In this document: in pieces, positions 48,769 to 56,546 of the stretch
Position numbering within the stretch: the stretch's first letter is position 1
Layout of the letters: every line of letters begins with the position of its first letter
Assembly (NCBI GenBank): GCA_028820505.1
Contig: JAPPIT010000102.1
Coordinates: 23,829-87,828 of the forward strand
Length of the DNA stretch: 64,000 nucleotides
Origin: Defluviicoccus sp.
GTDB taxonomy: Bacteria; Pseudomonadota; Alphaproteobacteria; MPNO01
Reading direction: 5' to 3'
The notes under the pieces: model-generated
Database searches by the model: none
What the model was told of the DNA's origin: nothing
What the model saw: the letters and a program-made list of their open reading frames with translations, nothing else
Program-made: the position numbers and the translations under genes

Positions 48769-49440
48769 CGCGGCGGCCGGCGTCGCGGCGTAGATCAGCT
48801 TGGTCGCCTCCACGATGAGCACGCCCCCCAGGCGGGGGAACCAGCGTCCGCCGATACGCTCCCACGCCGGCGCCGCCGCGTGCAGAACCCGCCGGCGGCT
48901 CGGCGGCACAAACAGGCCGTAGCGCGCGGCGGCCGGGTTGAACATCGCGTCCCTCAGCAGCCGGGACAGCTGCGACTGCGAGTAGGGATGGCCGTGGCCG
49001 AACGGCGTGCGGTCGAGCCTCGCCCAGATCCCGGTCCGGTTGGGGACGACCGCGATCATCCTCCCGCCGTCCGCCATGACCCGCCAGACTTCGCGCAGCA
49101 TCGGCCTGAGCTGTTCCGCCGATTCGAGGGCGTGAACGAGGAGCACCCGGTCGATCGAGAGGTCGGGCAGCGGCAGTTCCGCCTCGTCGGCGAGCGCCGC
49201 GAGGTTGGCGCCTTCCGCGGGCCACCGGATGACTCCCTGGCGCGCCGGCATCACGGCGAGCACCCTCTGGGCCTCGCTGCGGAACTGGCCGAGATAGGGC
49301 GTGGGATAGCCGATCCCGAGCACGTTCATGCCGGTCACGTCCTCCCAACAGGCGCGGACATGGTCGCGGATCGTCCGATGCGCGGTGCCGCCGATCCGGG
49401 ACCGGTAGAAGTTCCGCAACTCGACCACGTCGGACCACAT
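48712..49440 (-). CDS. Class I SAM-dependent methyltransferase
   Basis: A 242-residue methyltransferase. It has the layout (NVLGIGYPTPYLGQF, DRVLLVHALESAEQLRPMLREVWRVMADGGRMIAVVPNRTGIWA) of the Methyltransf_11 group common in alphaproteobacteria beside gloB. The SAM loop is GIGYPTPYL rather than the classical DxGxGxG, but spacing is normal and the motif IV/V block is clear. The gene is divergent from gloB with a 179-nt gap, and its 3' end overlaps metW by 57 nt. Confidence 0.83.
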   Translation of the reverse strand: MWSDVVELRNFYRSRIGGTAHRTIRDHVRACWEDVTGMNVLGIGYPTPYLGQFRSEAQRVLAVMPARQGVIRWPAEGANLAALADEAELPLPDLSIDRVLLVHALESAEQLRPMLREVWRVMADGGRMIAVVPNRTGIWARLDRTPFGHGHPYSQSQLSRLLRDAMFNPAAARYGLFVPPSRRRVLHAAAPAWERIGGRWFPRLGGVLIVEATKLIYAATPAAASGRRRVLAPQQENPLPAP

Positions 49441-49619
49441 CGCGTCAGCCTAGAGCCTGTCCGATTCGGTTGGAAGCACCGCCACCCGTTCCCTCCCGGG
49501 GGCAAACCGGGGAATGCTGCGAACAAGAGCGGATACGCTCCAACACGGATGGAACGACGCGCCCCTTCTTGCTAGGTTGCGCCGGCCGGACGGTCACGAC
49601 AGCGGGAGAATGCGCGGCG

Positions 49620-50390
49620 ATGTCGACGCTCGAAATCCATCAGATCCCGACGCGGGTGGACAACTACGTATATCTGGTCCGCGAATCCTCGAGCGGGCAG
49701 GCCGCGGTCGTCGATCCGTCGGACGCCCAGCCGGTGTTCGACGCGCTGGACGCGCTCGGCTGGAACCTGACGCATGTGCTGGCGACCCACCACCACAACG
49801 ACCATATCGGCGGCGTGCCGGAGATCAAGGAGCGCACCGGCTGCACCGTCGTCGGCCCGCGCGCCGACCGCGACCGGATCCCCGGGATCGACGTCGAGGT
49901 GGGCGACGGCGACACCTACAGGCTATACGAGGCGGAGGCCGCAGTGTTCGACGTGCCGGGGCACACGCGGGGGCATATCGCCTATTGGTTCCCGGAGTCG
50001 AGGGCGCTGTTCTGCGGCGACACGCTGTTCGCGCTCGGCTGCGGGCGGGTGTTCGAAGGCACCCACGAGCAGATGTGGAACTCGATCTCCAAGTTCAAGC
50101 CGCTGCCCGACGAGACGATGGTCTATTGCGCGCACGAATACACCCAGTCGAACGCGCGGTTCGCGGTCACCGTCGAGCCGGACAACGCGGATCTCGCCGC
50201 CTACGCCGCCGAGATCGACCGCAAGCGGGCGGCCGGGCAGCGCACCGTGCCGTCGGAGCTCGGCCTCGAACGGCGGACCAACCCCTTCCTCCGCGCCGAC
50301 GTGCCCGCCTTCGCCGCGGCGCTCGGCATGGAAGGCAGGACCCCCGTCGAAATCTTCGCCGAGGTCCGCACCCGCAAGGACAATTTCTGA
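49620..50390 (+). CDS. gloB: Hydroxyacylglutathione hydrolase (glyoxalase II)
   Basis: A 256-residue glyoxalase II. ATHHHNDHIGG gives the HxHxDH metal site, DVPGHTRGHIAYWF the next His, SRALFCGDTLFALGCGRVFEGT the bridging Asp, and YCAHEYTQSNARFAVTVEP the last His. The C-terminal glutathione-binding helices contain RKRAAGQRTVPSELGLERRTNPFLR with the conserved Arg/Lys. It hydrolyses S-lactoylglutathione to lactate. The true start is ATG 49620, after a long unrelated track extension. Confidence 0.95.
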   Translation: MSTLEIHQIPTRVDNYVYLVRESSSGQAAVVDPSDAQPVFDALDALGWNLTHVLATHHHNDHIGGVPEIKERTGCTVVGPRADRDRIPGIDVEVGDGDTYRLYEAEAAVFDVPGHTRGHIAYWFPESRALFCGDTLFALGCGRVFEGTHEQMWNSISKFKPLPDETMVYCAHEYTQSNARFAVTVEPDNADLAAYAAEIDRKRAAGQRTVPSELGLERRTNPFLRADVPAFAAALGMEGRTPVEIFAEVRTRKDNF

Positions 50391-50427
50391 GCGGGCAGCA
50401 AGGGCGGCCGCGAGACGGTCGCGCGGC

Positions 50428-51264
50428 ATGACCGGGCTGCCGATATACGTCATCAACCTCGACGAGGACACCGGGCGGATGGACCGCATCTCCCGCCAGC
50501 TGCGGGAGCAGGGGCTGCCGTTCACCCGCTTCGGCGCCTTCCGCGGGCGGGATATCCCGGACCCGTGGAAGGCGCAGTTCGAGGACACGAGGATAGGCGC
50601 CGGGGAAGTCGGCTGCTACGCGAGCCACCTGCAGGTCATGGCCGACATGCTGGCCTCCGAAGACCGGGTCCGCGTGATCCTGGAAGACGACGCTTTCCTT
50701 TCGCCGCACTTCGCGGACCTGCTCAAGGTGCTGCCGGACAGCCTGCCGGGCGATTGGGACATCGTGCGGTTCTCGACCCAGCTCAGGTATCCGGTCGTTC
50801 GGGTGGCCGCCCTGCCGCACGGATTCGGGATATATTCATACAGTCGGCTGCCCTTCTCGACGGTCGGCTACATGATAAACCGGCGGTTCGCATCGTCCTT
50901 TACGAGACCTCGCGAGAGAACCCATCCTCTGGATGCGCATTTCCAGCATCCGTCCATGTTCGGCAATTTCACGACATACGGCGTCGAGCCCGGCCCGGTC
51001 CGCTACGCGCGCGGCGAAGCGTCGTCGGTCGCCGCGGCCGGCCGAACGAGGCATCGCAGGTCGCGCCTGCGCAGAAACCGCCTGATTCAAACCGAAATCC
51101 ACGCCGTCGCGACGCACGGCCTGGCGCTGCGGATGAGGTGCCACCTGCGCTGGCTCAAGCTGAAACTGACATCGAAACCGCCCTATGGTTTGCGGGAACT
51201 GGAAATCGCGCCGCGTGCGGAGGCGAAGCCGGGGACGCGCCGGGACCCCTCTCCGCCCCGCTGA
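50428..51264 (+). CDS. Glycosyltransferase family 25 (LPS-type)
   Basis: A 278-residue GT25 protein. LPIYVINLDEDTGRMDRISRQLREQGLPFTRFGAFRGR is the typical N terminus (YVINL..R..r), GAGEVGCYASHLQV is the second block and RVILEDDAFLSPHF holds the EDD metal motif. The second part contains FSTVGYMINRRFA and HPLD, then a basic C-terminal tail (RTRHRRSRLRRNRL). GT25 enzymes add galactose or related sugars to LPS or capsule. ATG at 50428 is 37 nt after gloB. Context: start of a glycan cluster. Confidence 0.88.
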   Translation: MTGLPIYVINLDEDTGRMDRISRQLREQGLPFTRFGAFRGRDIPDPWKAQFEDTRIGAGEVGCYASHLQVMADMLASEDRVRVILEDDAFLSPHFADLLKVLPDSLPGDWDIVRFSTQLRYPVVRVAALPHGFGIYSYSRLPFSTVGYMINRRFASSFTRPRERTHPLDAHFQHPSMFGNFTTYGVEPGPVRYARGEASSVAAAGRTRHRRSRLRRNRLIQTEIHAVATHGLALRMRCHLRWLKLKLTSKPPYGLRELEIAPRAEAKPGTRRDPSPPR

Positions 51265-51300
51265 CCGGAACGCGTGCGACAGCGAGCAGGAGCGACCGGC

Positions 51301-52287
51301 TTGGATAGCCATATCCTCGTCACCGGCGGCGCCGGCTATATCGGCAGCCATGTCGTCCGGCAGCTGCACGAATGCGGCCGCCGGACGGTGGCGCTCGATA
51401 CCCTGGAGACCGGGTTCCGCGAGGCCGTCCTGCACGGCGAGCTGGCGGTGGGCGACATCGCCGACCGGGACCTCGTGCGCAACGTGTTGCGGCGCTTCCG
51501 TGTGAAATCGGTCGTCCACCTCGCCGCGCACACCTCGGTCGCGGAATCGGTCGCCGATCCGCTGCGCTATTACCGGAACAACACGGGCGCGTCCCGCGCG
51601 TTGATCGAGTGCTGCGTCGCCGAGGGCGTGGAGCGCTTCATCTTTTCCTCGTCGGCGGCGGTCTACGGCGCGCCGGACGTCGACCGGGTGACGGAGCGGA
51701 CGCCGGCCGATCCGGTCAACCCCTACGGCGCGTCGAAGTCGATGACGGAGCGGATGCTGCGCGACGTCTCCGCCGCGACCGGCATGCGCCACACGATCCT
51801 GCGCTATTTCAACGTCGCCGGCGCGGACCCGCGGGGACGCATCGGGCAGTCCACGAAGAACGCGACCCTGCTGGTCAAGGTCGCCTGCGAGACGGCGCTC
51901 GGCAGGCGCGGCCATATGCCGATCCACGGCACCGACTACCCCACGGCGGACGGCACCTGCGTCCGCGATTACATCCACGTCGAAGACCTCGCCGACGCCC
52001 ACATCCTCGCCCTCCGTTCGCTGGAGGAAGGGGCGGACTCGGACACGTTCAACTGCGGCTACGGCCGGGGATACAGCGTCCGCGAGGTGATCGCGGCTGT
52101 GGAGAGAGCGGCGGGCGTGGCGATCGACGCGCGCGAAGCGCCCCGCCGACCGGGCGATCCGCCGCGCCTGGTGGCGGATGCGTCGCGTATCCGGGAGGCG
52201 CTGGGGTGGATGCCGAGATTCGACGATCTGGATCAGATCGTTAGGACATCGCTCGTGTGGGAGCGGAAACTCGTTGAACGACCCTGA
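51301..52287 (+). CDS. galE: UDP-glucose 4-epimerase
   Basis: A 328-residue extended SDR epimerase. The NAD motif is ILVTGGAGYIGSHVVRQL; SVVHLAAHTSVAESVADPLRYYRNN, FIFSSSAAVYG (Ser of the triad) and NPYGASKSMTER (Tyr-x3-Lys) follow; and CVRDYIHVEDLADAHILAL is the UDP-sugar part. It interconverts UDP-glucose and UDP-galactose or their N-acetyl forms. TTG at 51301 is preferred as start because AGGAG lies 8 nt upstream; the GTG at 51274 has no ribosome-binding site. It supplies sugar for the neighbouring glycosyltransferases. Confidence 0.92.
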   Translation: MDSHILVTGGAGYIGSHVVRQLHECGRRTVALDTLETGFREAVLHGELAVGDIADRDLVRNVLRRFRVKSVVHLAAHTSVAESVADPLRYYRNNTGASRALIECCVAEGVERFIFSSSAAVYGAPDVDRVTERTPADPVNPYGASKSMTERMLRDVSAATGMRHTILRYFNVAGADPRGRIGQSTKNATLLVKVACETALGRRGHMPIHGTDYPTADGTCVRDYIHVEDLADAHILALRSLEEGADSDTFNCGYGRGYSVREVIAAVERAAGVAIDAREAPRRPGDPPRLVADASRIREALGWMPRFDDLDQIVRTSLVWERKLVERP

Positions 52288-52309
52288 CTACCGGATACAG
52301 AGTGCGCCG

Positions 52310-53350
52310 CTACATGCTTGCGCGCTCAGGTGCCGCGTGAAGCTTTGCCTTCTCCGGCGGTGCAGCGGGTCCCCACGCCGACAGGTCGCGATCAGCCTTC
52401 GGTGCTCCTATGCCGCGTAAGCGGTCTCTGAAATAGCCGAAGAGTCCGCCAACAATTCCCGTCATCCACAGAAAACGGGCGCGCGGGTGAGAAAGATCCT
52501 TGAACTGGAGGCATGGCGACCGCCCGATATGCAATCCTAACCGAGTGATTTTCCTAGCAGCATTAAGGAACTTTTTCGGAGATCCCCAAAAATAATCCAT
52601 ATCTTCATTCAACATGGCCAGCGCCCGCAGATAATTCCCGCGCGGCCATTTGACTTCCTTTGTTTTTTTGTCAGATAACCTTTCGATACCGTCATTCCTG
52701 TAGTATACGCGAATTGGCTGGTCCACGTATACTATTCGGTAGAGGTTTGAAATACGGTTCGCGCCTATGATGGGGGGAAGATTCTCGGAATTATCAAACT
52801 CTCCGAAACTCAACGTCCGGTATATAGCTGTCTTACAAACAATTAAATAATCAAAATCTATCCCGAGCCGGTAACGTGCCTCCCGCGTCGATGCAATCAG
52901 CGTTTCTTCCGGAAAATGCCGTTCTCCGCCTCGCAGCGTCCCCACAAGATTTCCATTTTCGTCGACACACCTGAACGCTAGACCACAGACTTTCTCCATC
53001 GCATCGACGCCCGTCCTGGCCCGCCATTCGGCAATCGTCTTCATCGCATCATCGACCAAGGCGTCATCGCTGTCCAACTTGAGCGTGTACTCCCCGTTAA
53101 CGATTTTTCTTCCTTCGTTTGTTGCTGGGATTTGTCCACGATTATTCGCGTACCGAAACCAGACGATTGGAAAATCCGCTTCTGCCTGCCAGCGAGCGAG
53201 CAGCTCGGGCGTGCCGTCAGTGGAGCCATCGTCGATTACTACCCATTCGAAATCCCTTGTCTTTTGCCGGATAAGGCTATCATAGACGCGACCCAGCACA
53301 TCTGCCCGGTTATACGTGGGAGTAAGGACAGAAACAGCGTATCCGGCCAT
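52310..53350 (-). CDS. Glycosyltransferase family 2
   Basis: A 346-residue GT-A fold enzyme: VSVLTPTYNRADVLGRVYDSLIRQ, EWVVIDDGSTDGTPELL and LKLDSDDALVDDAM (DxD-type metal site). Later parts include IIGANRISNLYRIVYVDQPIRVYYRNDGIERLS, usual for family 2 enzymes that modify LPS or capsule chains. It lies opposite to galE with a 22-nt gap and is visibly more AT-rich than the surrounding core genes. It is divergent from FkbM with a ~150-nt gap. Confidence 0.88.
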   Translation of the reverse strand: MAGYAVSVLTPTYNRADVLGRVYDSLIRQKTRDFEWVVIDDGSTDGTPELLARWQAEADFPIVWFRYANNRGQIPATNEGRKIVNGEYTLKLDSDDALVDDAMKTIAEWRARTGVDAMEKVCGLAFRCVDENGNLVGTLRGGERHFPEETLIASTREARYRLGIDFDYLIVCKTAIYRTLSFGEFDNSENLPPIIGANRISNLYRIVYVDQPIRVYYRNDGIERLSDKKTKEVKWPRGNYLRALAMLNEDMDYFWGSPKKFLNAARKITRLGLHIGRSPCLQFKDLSHPRARFLWMTGIVGGLFGYFRDRLRGIGAPKADRDLSAWGPAAPPEKAKLHAAPERASM

Positions 53351-53501
53351 TCTTCCGACCTATCCGTCTCGACGGGTTGCAATCGAATCCACGACTACAT
53401 CGGTCGACCGGCCGTTCCGCCCGCATCCGCGCGACAACGGCTTCCGGTACTTTCCACCACACGACATCCGGGAGACTCCTGATGGGAAATGCGGTATATA
53501 T

Positions 53502-54380
53502 ATGATGGAGTTTTCGGGAACGTCGCACCCAGGACGCGGGAAATACATGAGTGCGTACAAAAATGCAAGAGGATTGCAATTGGCGGAGCGGTTCAAATTC
53601 GCTCGACATCAATTCTATGCTGCGGTCGGATATCAAGGGCGGGTCTCGCTGAAGTTGCACGAAGCGGATGGCTATTGCCAAATTTCGGCACCGGACGGTG
53701 CGGTGTTCAACGTCCATCCGGCGAGATGGCGGTTATACAAGAGAGGCCTGTCCGGTCGCCTACGCAATTTGGATCGCGCGTATATGTTCACCGCGCTCCA
53801 GCCGCCACCCGGTCCCGTTCTCGATATTGGCGCCTATGTCGGTGAATTTTCTCTTTTGGCGCTGAACGAAGGACGCGCTGTTTACGCTGTAGAGCCCGAC
53901 CCGGACGCTCTTGCCTGTCTGCAACGGAACCTAGCGGTCTGGACGACAGCGACCGTTATCGATGCGCTGATGTGGAAGACCGATGAAGAGTTGACCTTCA
54001 GCCTCGCGGCTCCGCAGGCGGATAGCTCGATCTTCGGCCCGGACGAACCGAAAATTACCGCGGATACAATACGCCGCAATGCTACCACGCTCGACCGAAT
54101 CGCGGACGATCACGAACTGCAAGCGGTCGCTTTCCTCAAATGTGAAGCGGAAGGTGCGGAACCGGAAGTGCTCGAAGGCGGCAGGAATCTACTTCGGCGG
54201 ACGGCGCGCATCGCCATCGATACCGGCCCGGAACGCCGCGGAAAGACAACGACGGCCGCTTGTGAGGCGCTGTTGCGAGACTCCGGTTTCACGGTGCGGT
54301 CCCGCGAACGGGGCAGGATTGTCACCTTTGGGTCCCGCGACGGCCCCCTGCCGCATCTGCACGAGAAATCTCATGGTTAA
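53502..54380 (+). CDS. FkbM family methyltransferase
   Basis: FkbM-type SAM methyltransferase. GPVLDIGAYVGEFSLLALNEGRAVYAVEPDPDALACLQRNLAVW is the SAM-binding part; KCEAEGAEPEVLEGGRNLLRR matches the FkbM 'iK.D.EGaE..vl.G' block. The start is uncertain: the track offers 53316; ATG 53502 (MMEFSGTSH) and 53547 (MSAYKNARG) are more plausible, none with a strong ribosome-binding site. With 53502 it has 292 residues. It probably O-methylates a sugar of the surface glycan. The 3' end overlaps the next gene by 8 nt. Confidence 0.82.
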   Translation: MMEFSGTSHPGRGKYMSAYKNARGLQLAERFKFARHQFYAAVGYQGRVSLKLHEADGYCQISAPDGAVFNVHPARWRLYKRGLSGRLRNLDRAYMFTALQPPPGPVLDIGAYVGEFSLLALNEGRAVYAVEPDPDALACLQRNLAVWTTATVIDALMWKTDEELTFSLAAPQADSSIFGPDEPKITADTIRRNATTLDRIADDHELQAVAFLKCEAEGAEPEVLEGGRNLLRRTARIAIDTGPERRGKTTTAACEALLRDSGFTVRSRERGRIVTFGSRDGPLPHLHEKSHG

Positions 54381-55188
54381 AGACTCACAGAGCGAGCCGT
54401 ACACCGTGGCCCTGACAAGCTGCGGTCGTTTCGATCTTCTGGAGCGTACGTTAGGATCGCTCCTACCCCGCCTGGACGGACCGCTAGAGCGAATTATTAT
54501 CTCGGAGGACAGCGGAGACCTTGGCGTCGAAGACGTAATTCGAAATTTTACCGGTCAATACGGAAAAATCGATTTCATCGTAAACGATCCGCCTGTAGGA
54601 CAAATTAGGAGTATCGACCGTCTGTATTCCATGATAGATACCGAATGGATATTCCATTGTGAAGACGACTGGGAGTTTTTTTCGAGCGGTTTTATCGAAA
54701 AATCGTTCATCATATTGAAAGAATTTTCCCACCTTTCAATGGTGTCTGTCAGAGATCGCAGGGATCTGGAGAAAAACAGGTTTTATCCACAACCCTACTG
54801 TTTCTCCGGAATACAATACTATATCGTAAATCCCGCTGTTAAACCGACCTGGGCGGGATTGTCCTTCAATCCGGGATTGCGGCGCATGAGCGACTACCGG
54901 ATTGTCGGTCCTTATTCCGAGTTGCGGGTCGGATGCAATGAAGCCCAAGTATCCGATTGTTATCGGGCACTCGGTTATCTTACCGCCTATCTTGGCGAAC
55001 CCGCGACACGGCACATTGGATGGGAGCAGCGTACACGAGATCGGACCGCGCCGTCGGGTCCTGTCGAAAGACTGAATTTTTCCATACGAAAACGGCTGGA
55101 AAGGACGCGCTGGAAGCTTGCCCCGGAAACCGATCCGGTCCTGAAGGCAAAACGGCGGATGGAAAAGGCAGGCAAGAGTCTCGGCTGA
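54373..55188 (+). CDS. Glycosyltransferase-like protein (GT-A, EDDW motif)
   Basis: A 271-residue protein with a GT-A pattern: YTVALTSCGRFDLLERTLGSLL, RIIISEDSG, then IDTEWIFHCEDDWEFFSSGFIEKS with the EDDW metal motif. Further elements are YYIVNPAVKPTWAGLSFNPGLRRMSDYRIVGPYSE and a basic tail (RLNFSIRKRLERTRWKL). Similar proteins occur next to FkbM genes in O-antigen and capsule clusters. The start ATG at 54373 lies 8 nt before the FkbM stop. The gene is markedly AT-richer than most of the window, suggesting transfer. Confidence 0.8.
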   Translation: MVKDSQSEPYTVALTSCGRFDLLERTLGSLLPRLDGPLERIIISEDSGDLGVEDVIRNFTGQYGKIDFIVNDPPVGQIRSIDRLYSMIDTEWIFHCEDDWEFFSSGFIEKSFIILKEFSHLSMVSVRDRRDLEKNRFYPQPYCFSGIQYYIVNPAVKPTWAGLSFNPGLRRMSDYRIVGPYSELRVGCNEAQVSDCYRALGYLTAYLGEPATRHIGWEQRTRDRTAPSGPVERLNFSIRKRLERTRWKLAPETDPVLKAKRRMEKAGKSLG

Positions 55189-55265
55189 CGCCGCAAGCGG
55201 GAGTAGTTTTGACGGCTTTGACGGTCCCGGTTCTCACTTCGGCCCCGCCGTATCTTACGCCTTGA

Positions 55266-56504
55266 TTATTTCTGACCGTCTTCACCCCCACCATTCGCGA
55301 GCCCGCGAACCAGCCCGTCGTACCCCTCCACCGCCCTTTCCAGGGAGAACCGGCCCGATATGGCCCGCTGCGCCGCCGGGTCCGCGGGCCGGGCCAGCGC
55401 CCGCAGCATGGCCGCCGCAAGCGCTTCCGGATCGCCCACCGGGGCGAGCAGGCCCGCATCCTCCAGGATTTCCGACGGGCCGGCCGGGCAATCGGTCGAG
55501 ACCGACGGGCAGCCGCAGGCGAGCGCCTCCACCAGCACGCCCGGAAATCCTTCGTGCCGGGACGAAAGCACGAACAGCCGGGCGCGGGACATGAAGGCGT
55601 AGGGGTCATCCGCCCAGCCGGGCATCGACACGCGATCCTCCAGCCCGAGCGAGCTCACCAGGTTCTCCAACTCTTCGCGCAGCGGACCCTCGCCCAGGAT
55701 CAGCAGCCGGCACGGGCGTTCCGCCAGCACGCGGCGGAAGGCCTCGATCAGGGTCGGAAAGTCCTTTTGCGGCGCGAGGCGCCCGACCCCGAGCACGACC
55801 GGCGGGCCGTCGTCCCGGAACCATGGATGATCCGGCGCCGTTCCCGCGCACCGGAGCGCCTTCGCCGTCACCGCCGGGTTGTAGATCACGTCGATCCTGT
55901 CCCGCCCGACGCCGGCGAGGGCCGAAACGCTGTCGGCGACGCCCCGGGAAACCGCCACGATTCGCGCGGATGCCGGCAGCAGCAACCGCCGCCGCCTCGC
56001 ATGCCTGCCGTTCGGCTCCGCGGTATTGCGCATCACGGGCACGATCGGCGGGGCCCGCGGCAGCAGGCGCGCGGCAAGCAACGCGGCGTATTCCGCCTGC
56101 GGCAGGTTGGCGAACACGACATCCGGGCGCTCGCGCTCCAGGTACCGGACGAAACGGAGCGCGCGAGAGAGCGCGGCGCGGCGCAGCAGATCGACGCCGG
56201 CCGTGGAAAACTCGCGAACCAGGCCGGCGACGAGCGAGACCAGGCTCCGGATCGGGGCGCGCTCCGGCCGCCAGAGCGCGCGGTCCGGCATTCCGGTCCG
56301 CCTTCTCCGGCGCCATTCGCCGTGCCCGCACAGCACGATCAGCCGCGCCTCGCCGGGCACCTCCCCGGGATAGGCGACCGTGGGTTCGAACGCCACGATG
56401 TCCACCCGGTGCCCGCGCCCGAGCAGCCCGCCCGCGGTCCTCAGCACCGTACGCTCCGCGCCGCCGCCGCCGAGGCTCGGGATCAGCATCGCGATATGGG
56501 CCAT
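55266..56504 (-). CDS. Glycosyltransferase family 4
   Basis: A 412-residue GT-B enzyme. The N-terminal domain has MLIPSLGGGGAERTVLRTAGGLLGRGHRVDIVAF, with the GG.G acceptor loop. The C-terminal domain has VVLGVGRLAPQKDFPTLIEAFRRVL, the nucleotide-sugar part SMPGWADDPYAFMSRARLFVLSSRHEGFPGVLVEALACGCPSV with the E-x7-E motif, and ends at EGYDGLVRGL. It transfers a sugar from a nucleotide donor in LPS or exopolysaccharide synthesis. It ends 77 nt from the GT-A gene in convergent orientation and marks the right end of the glycan island. Confidence 0.93.
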   Translation of the reverse strand: MAHIAMLIPSLGGGGAERTVLRTAGGLLGRGHRVDIVAFEPTVAYPGEVPGEARLIVLCGHGEWRRRRRTGMPDRALWRPERAPIRSLVSLVAGLVREFSTAGVDLLRRAALSRALRFVRYLERERPDVVFANLPQAEYAALLAARLLPRAPPIVPVMRNTAEPNGRHARRRRLLLPASARIVAVSRGVADSVSALAGVGRDRIDVIYNPAVTAKALRCAGTAPDHPWFRDDGPPVVLGVGRLAPQKDFPTLIEAFRRVLAERPCRLLILGEGPLREELENLVSSLGLEDRVSMPGWADDPYAFMSRARLFVLSSRHEGFPGVLVEALACGCPSVSTDCPAGPSEILEDAGLLAPVGDPEALAAAMLRALARPADPAAQRAISGRFSLERAVEGYDGLVRGLANGGGEDGQK

Positions 56505-56546
56505 GCCGCTACTTCGCGGGGGTGCGTTCGGGCAAAACCCCCCGCC

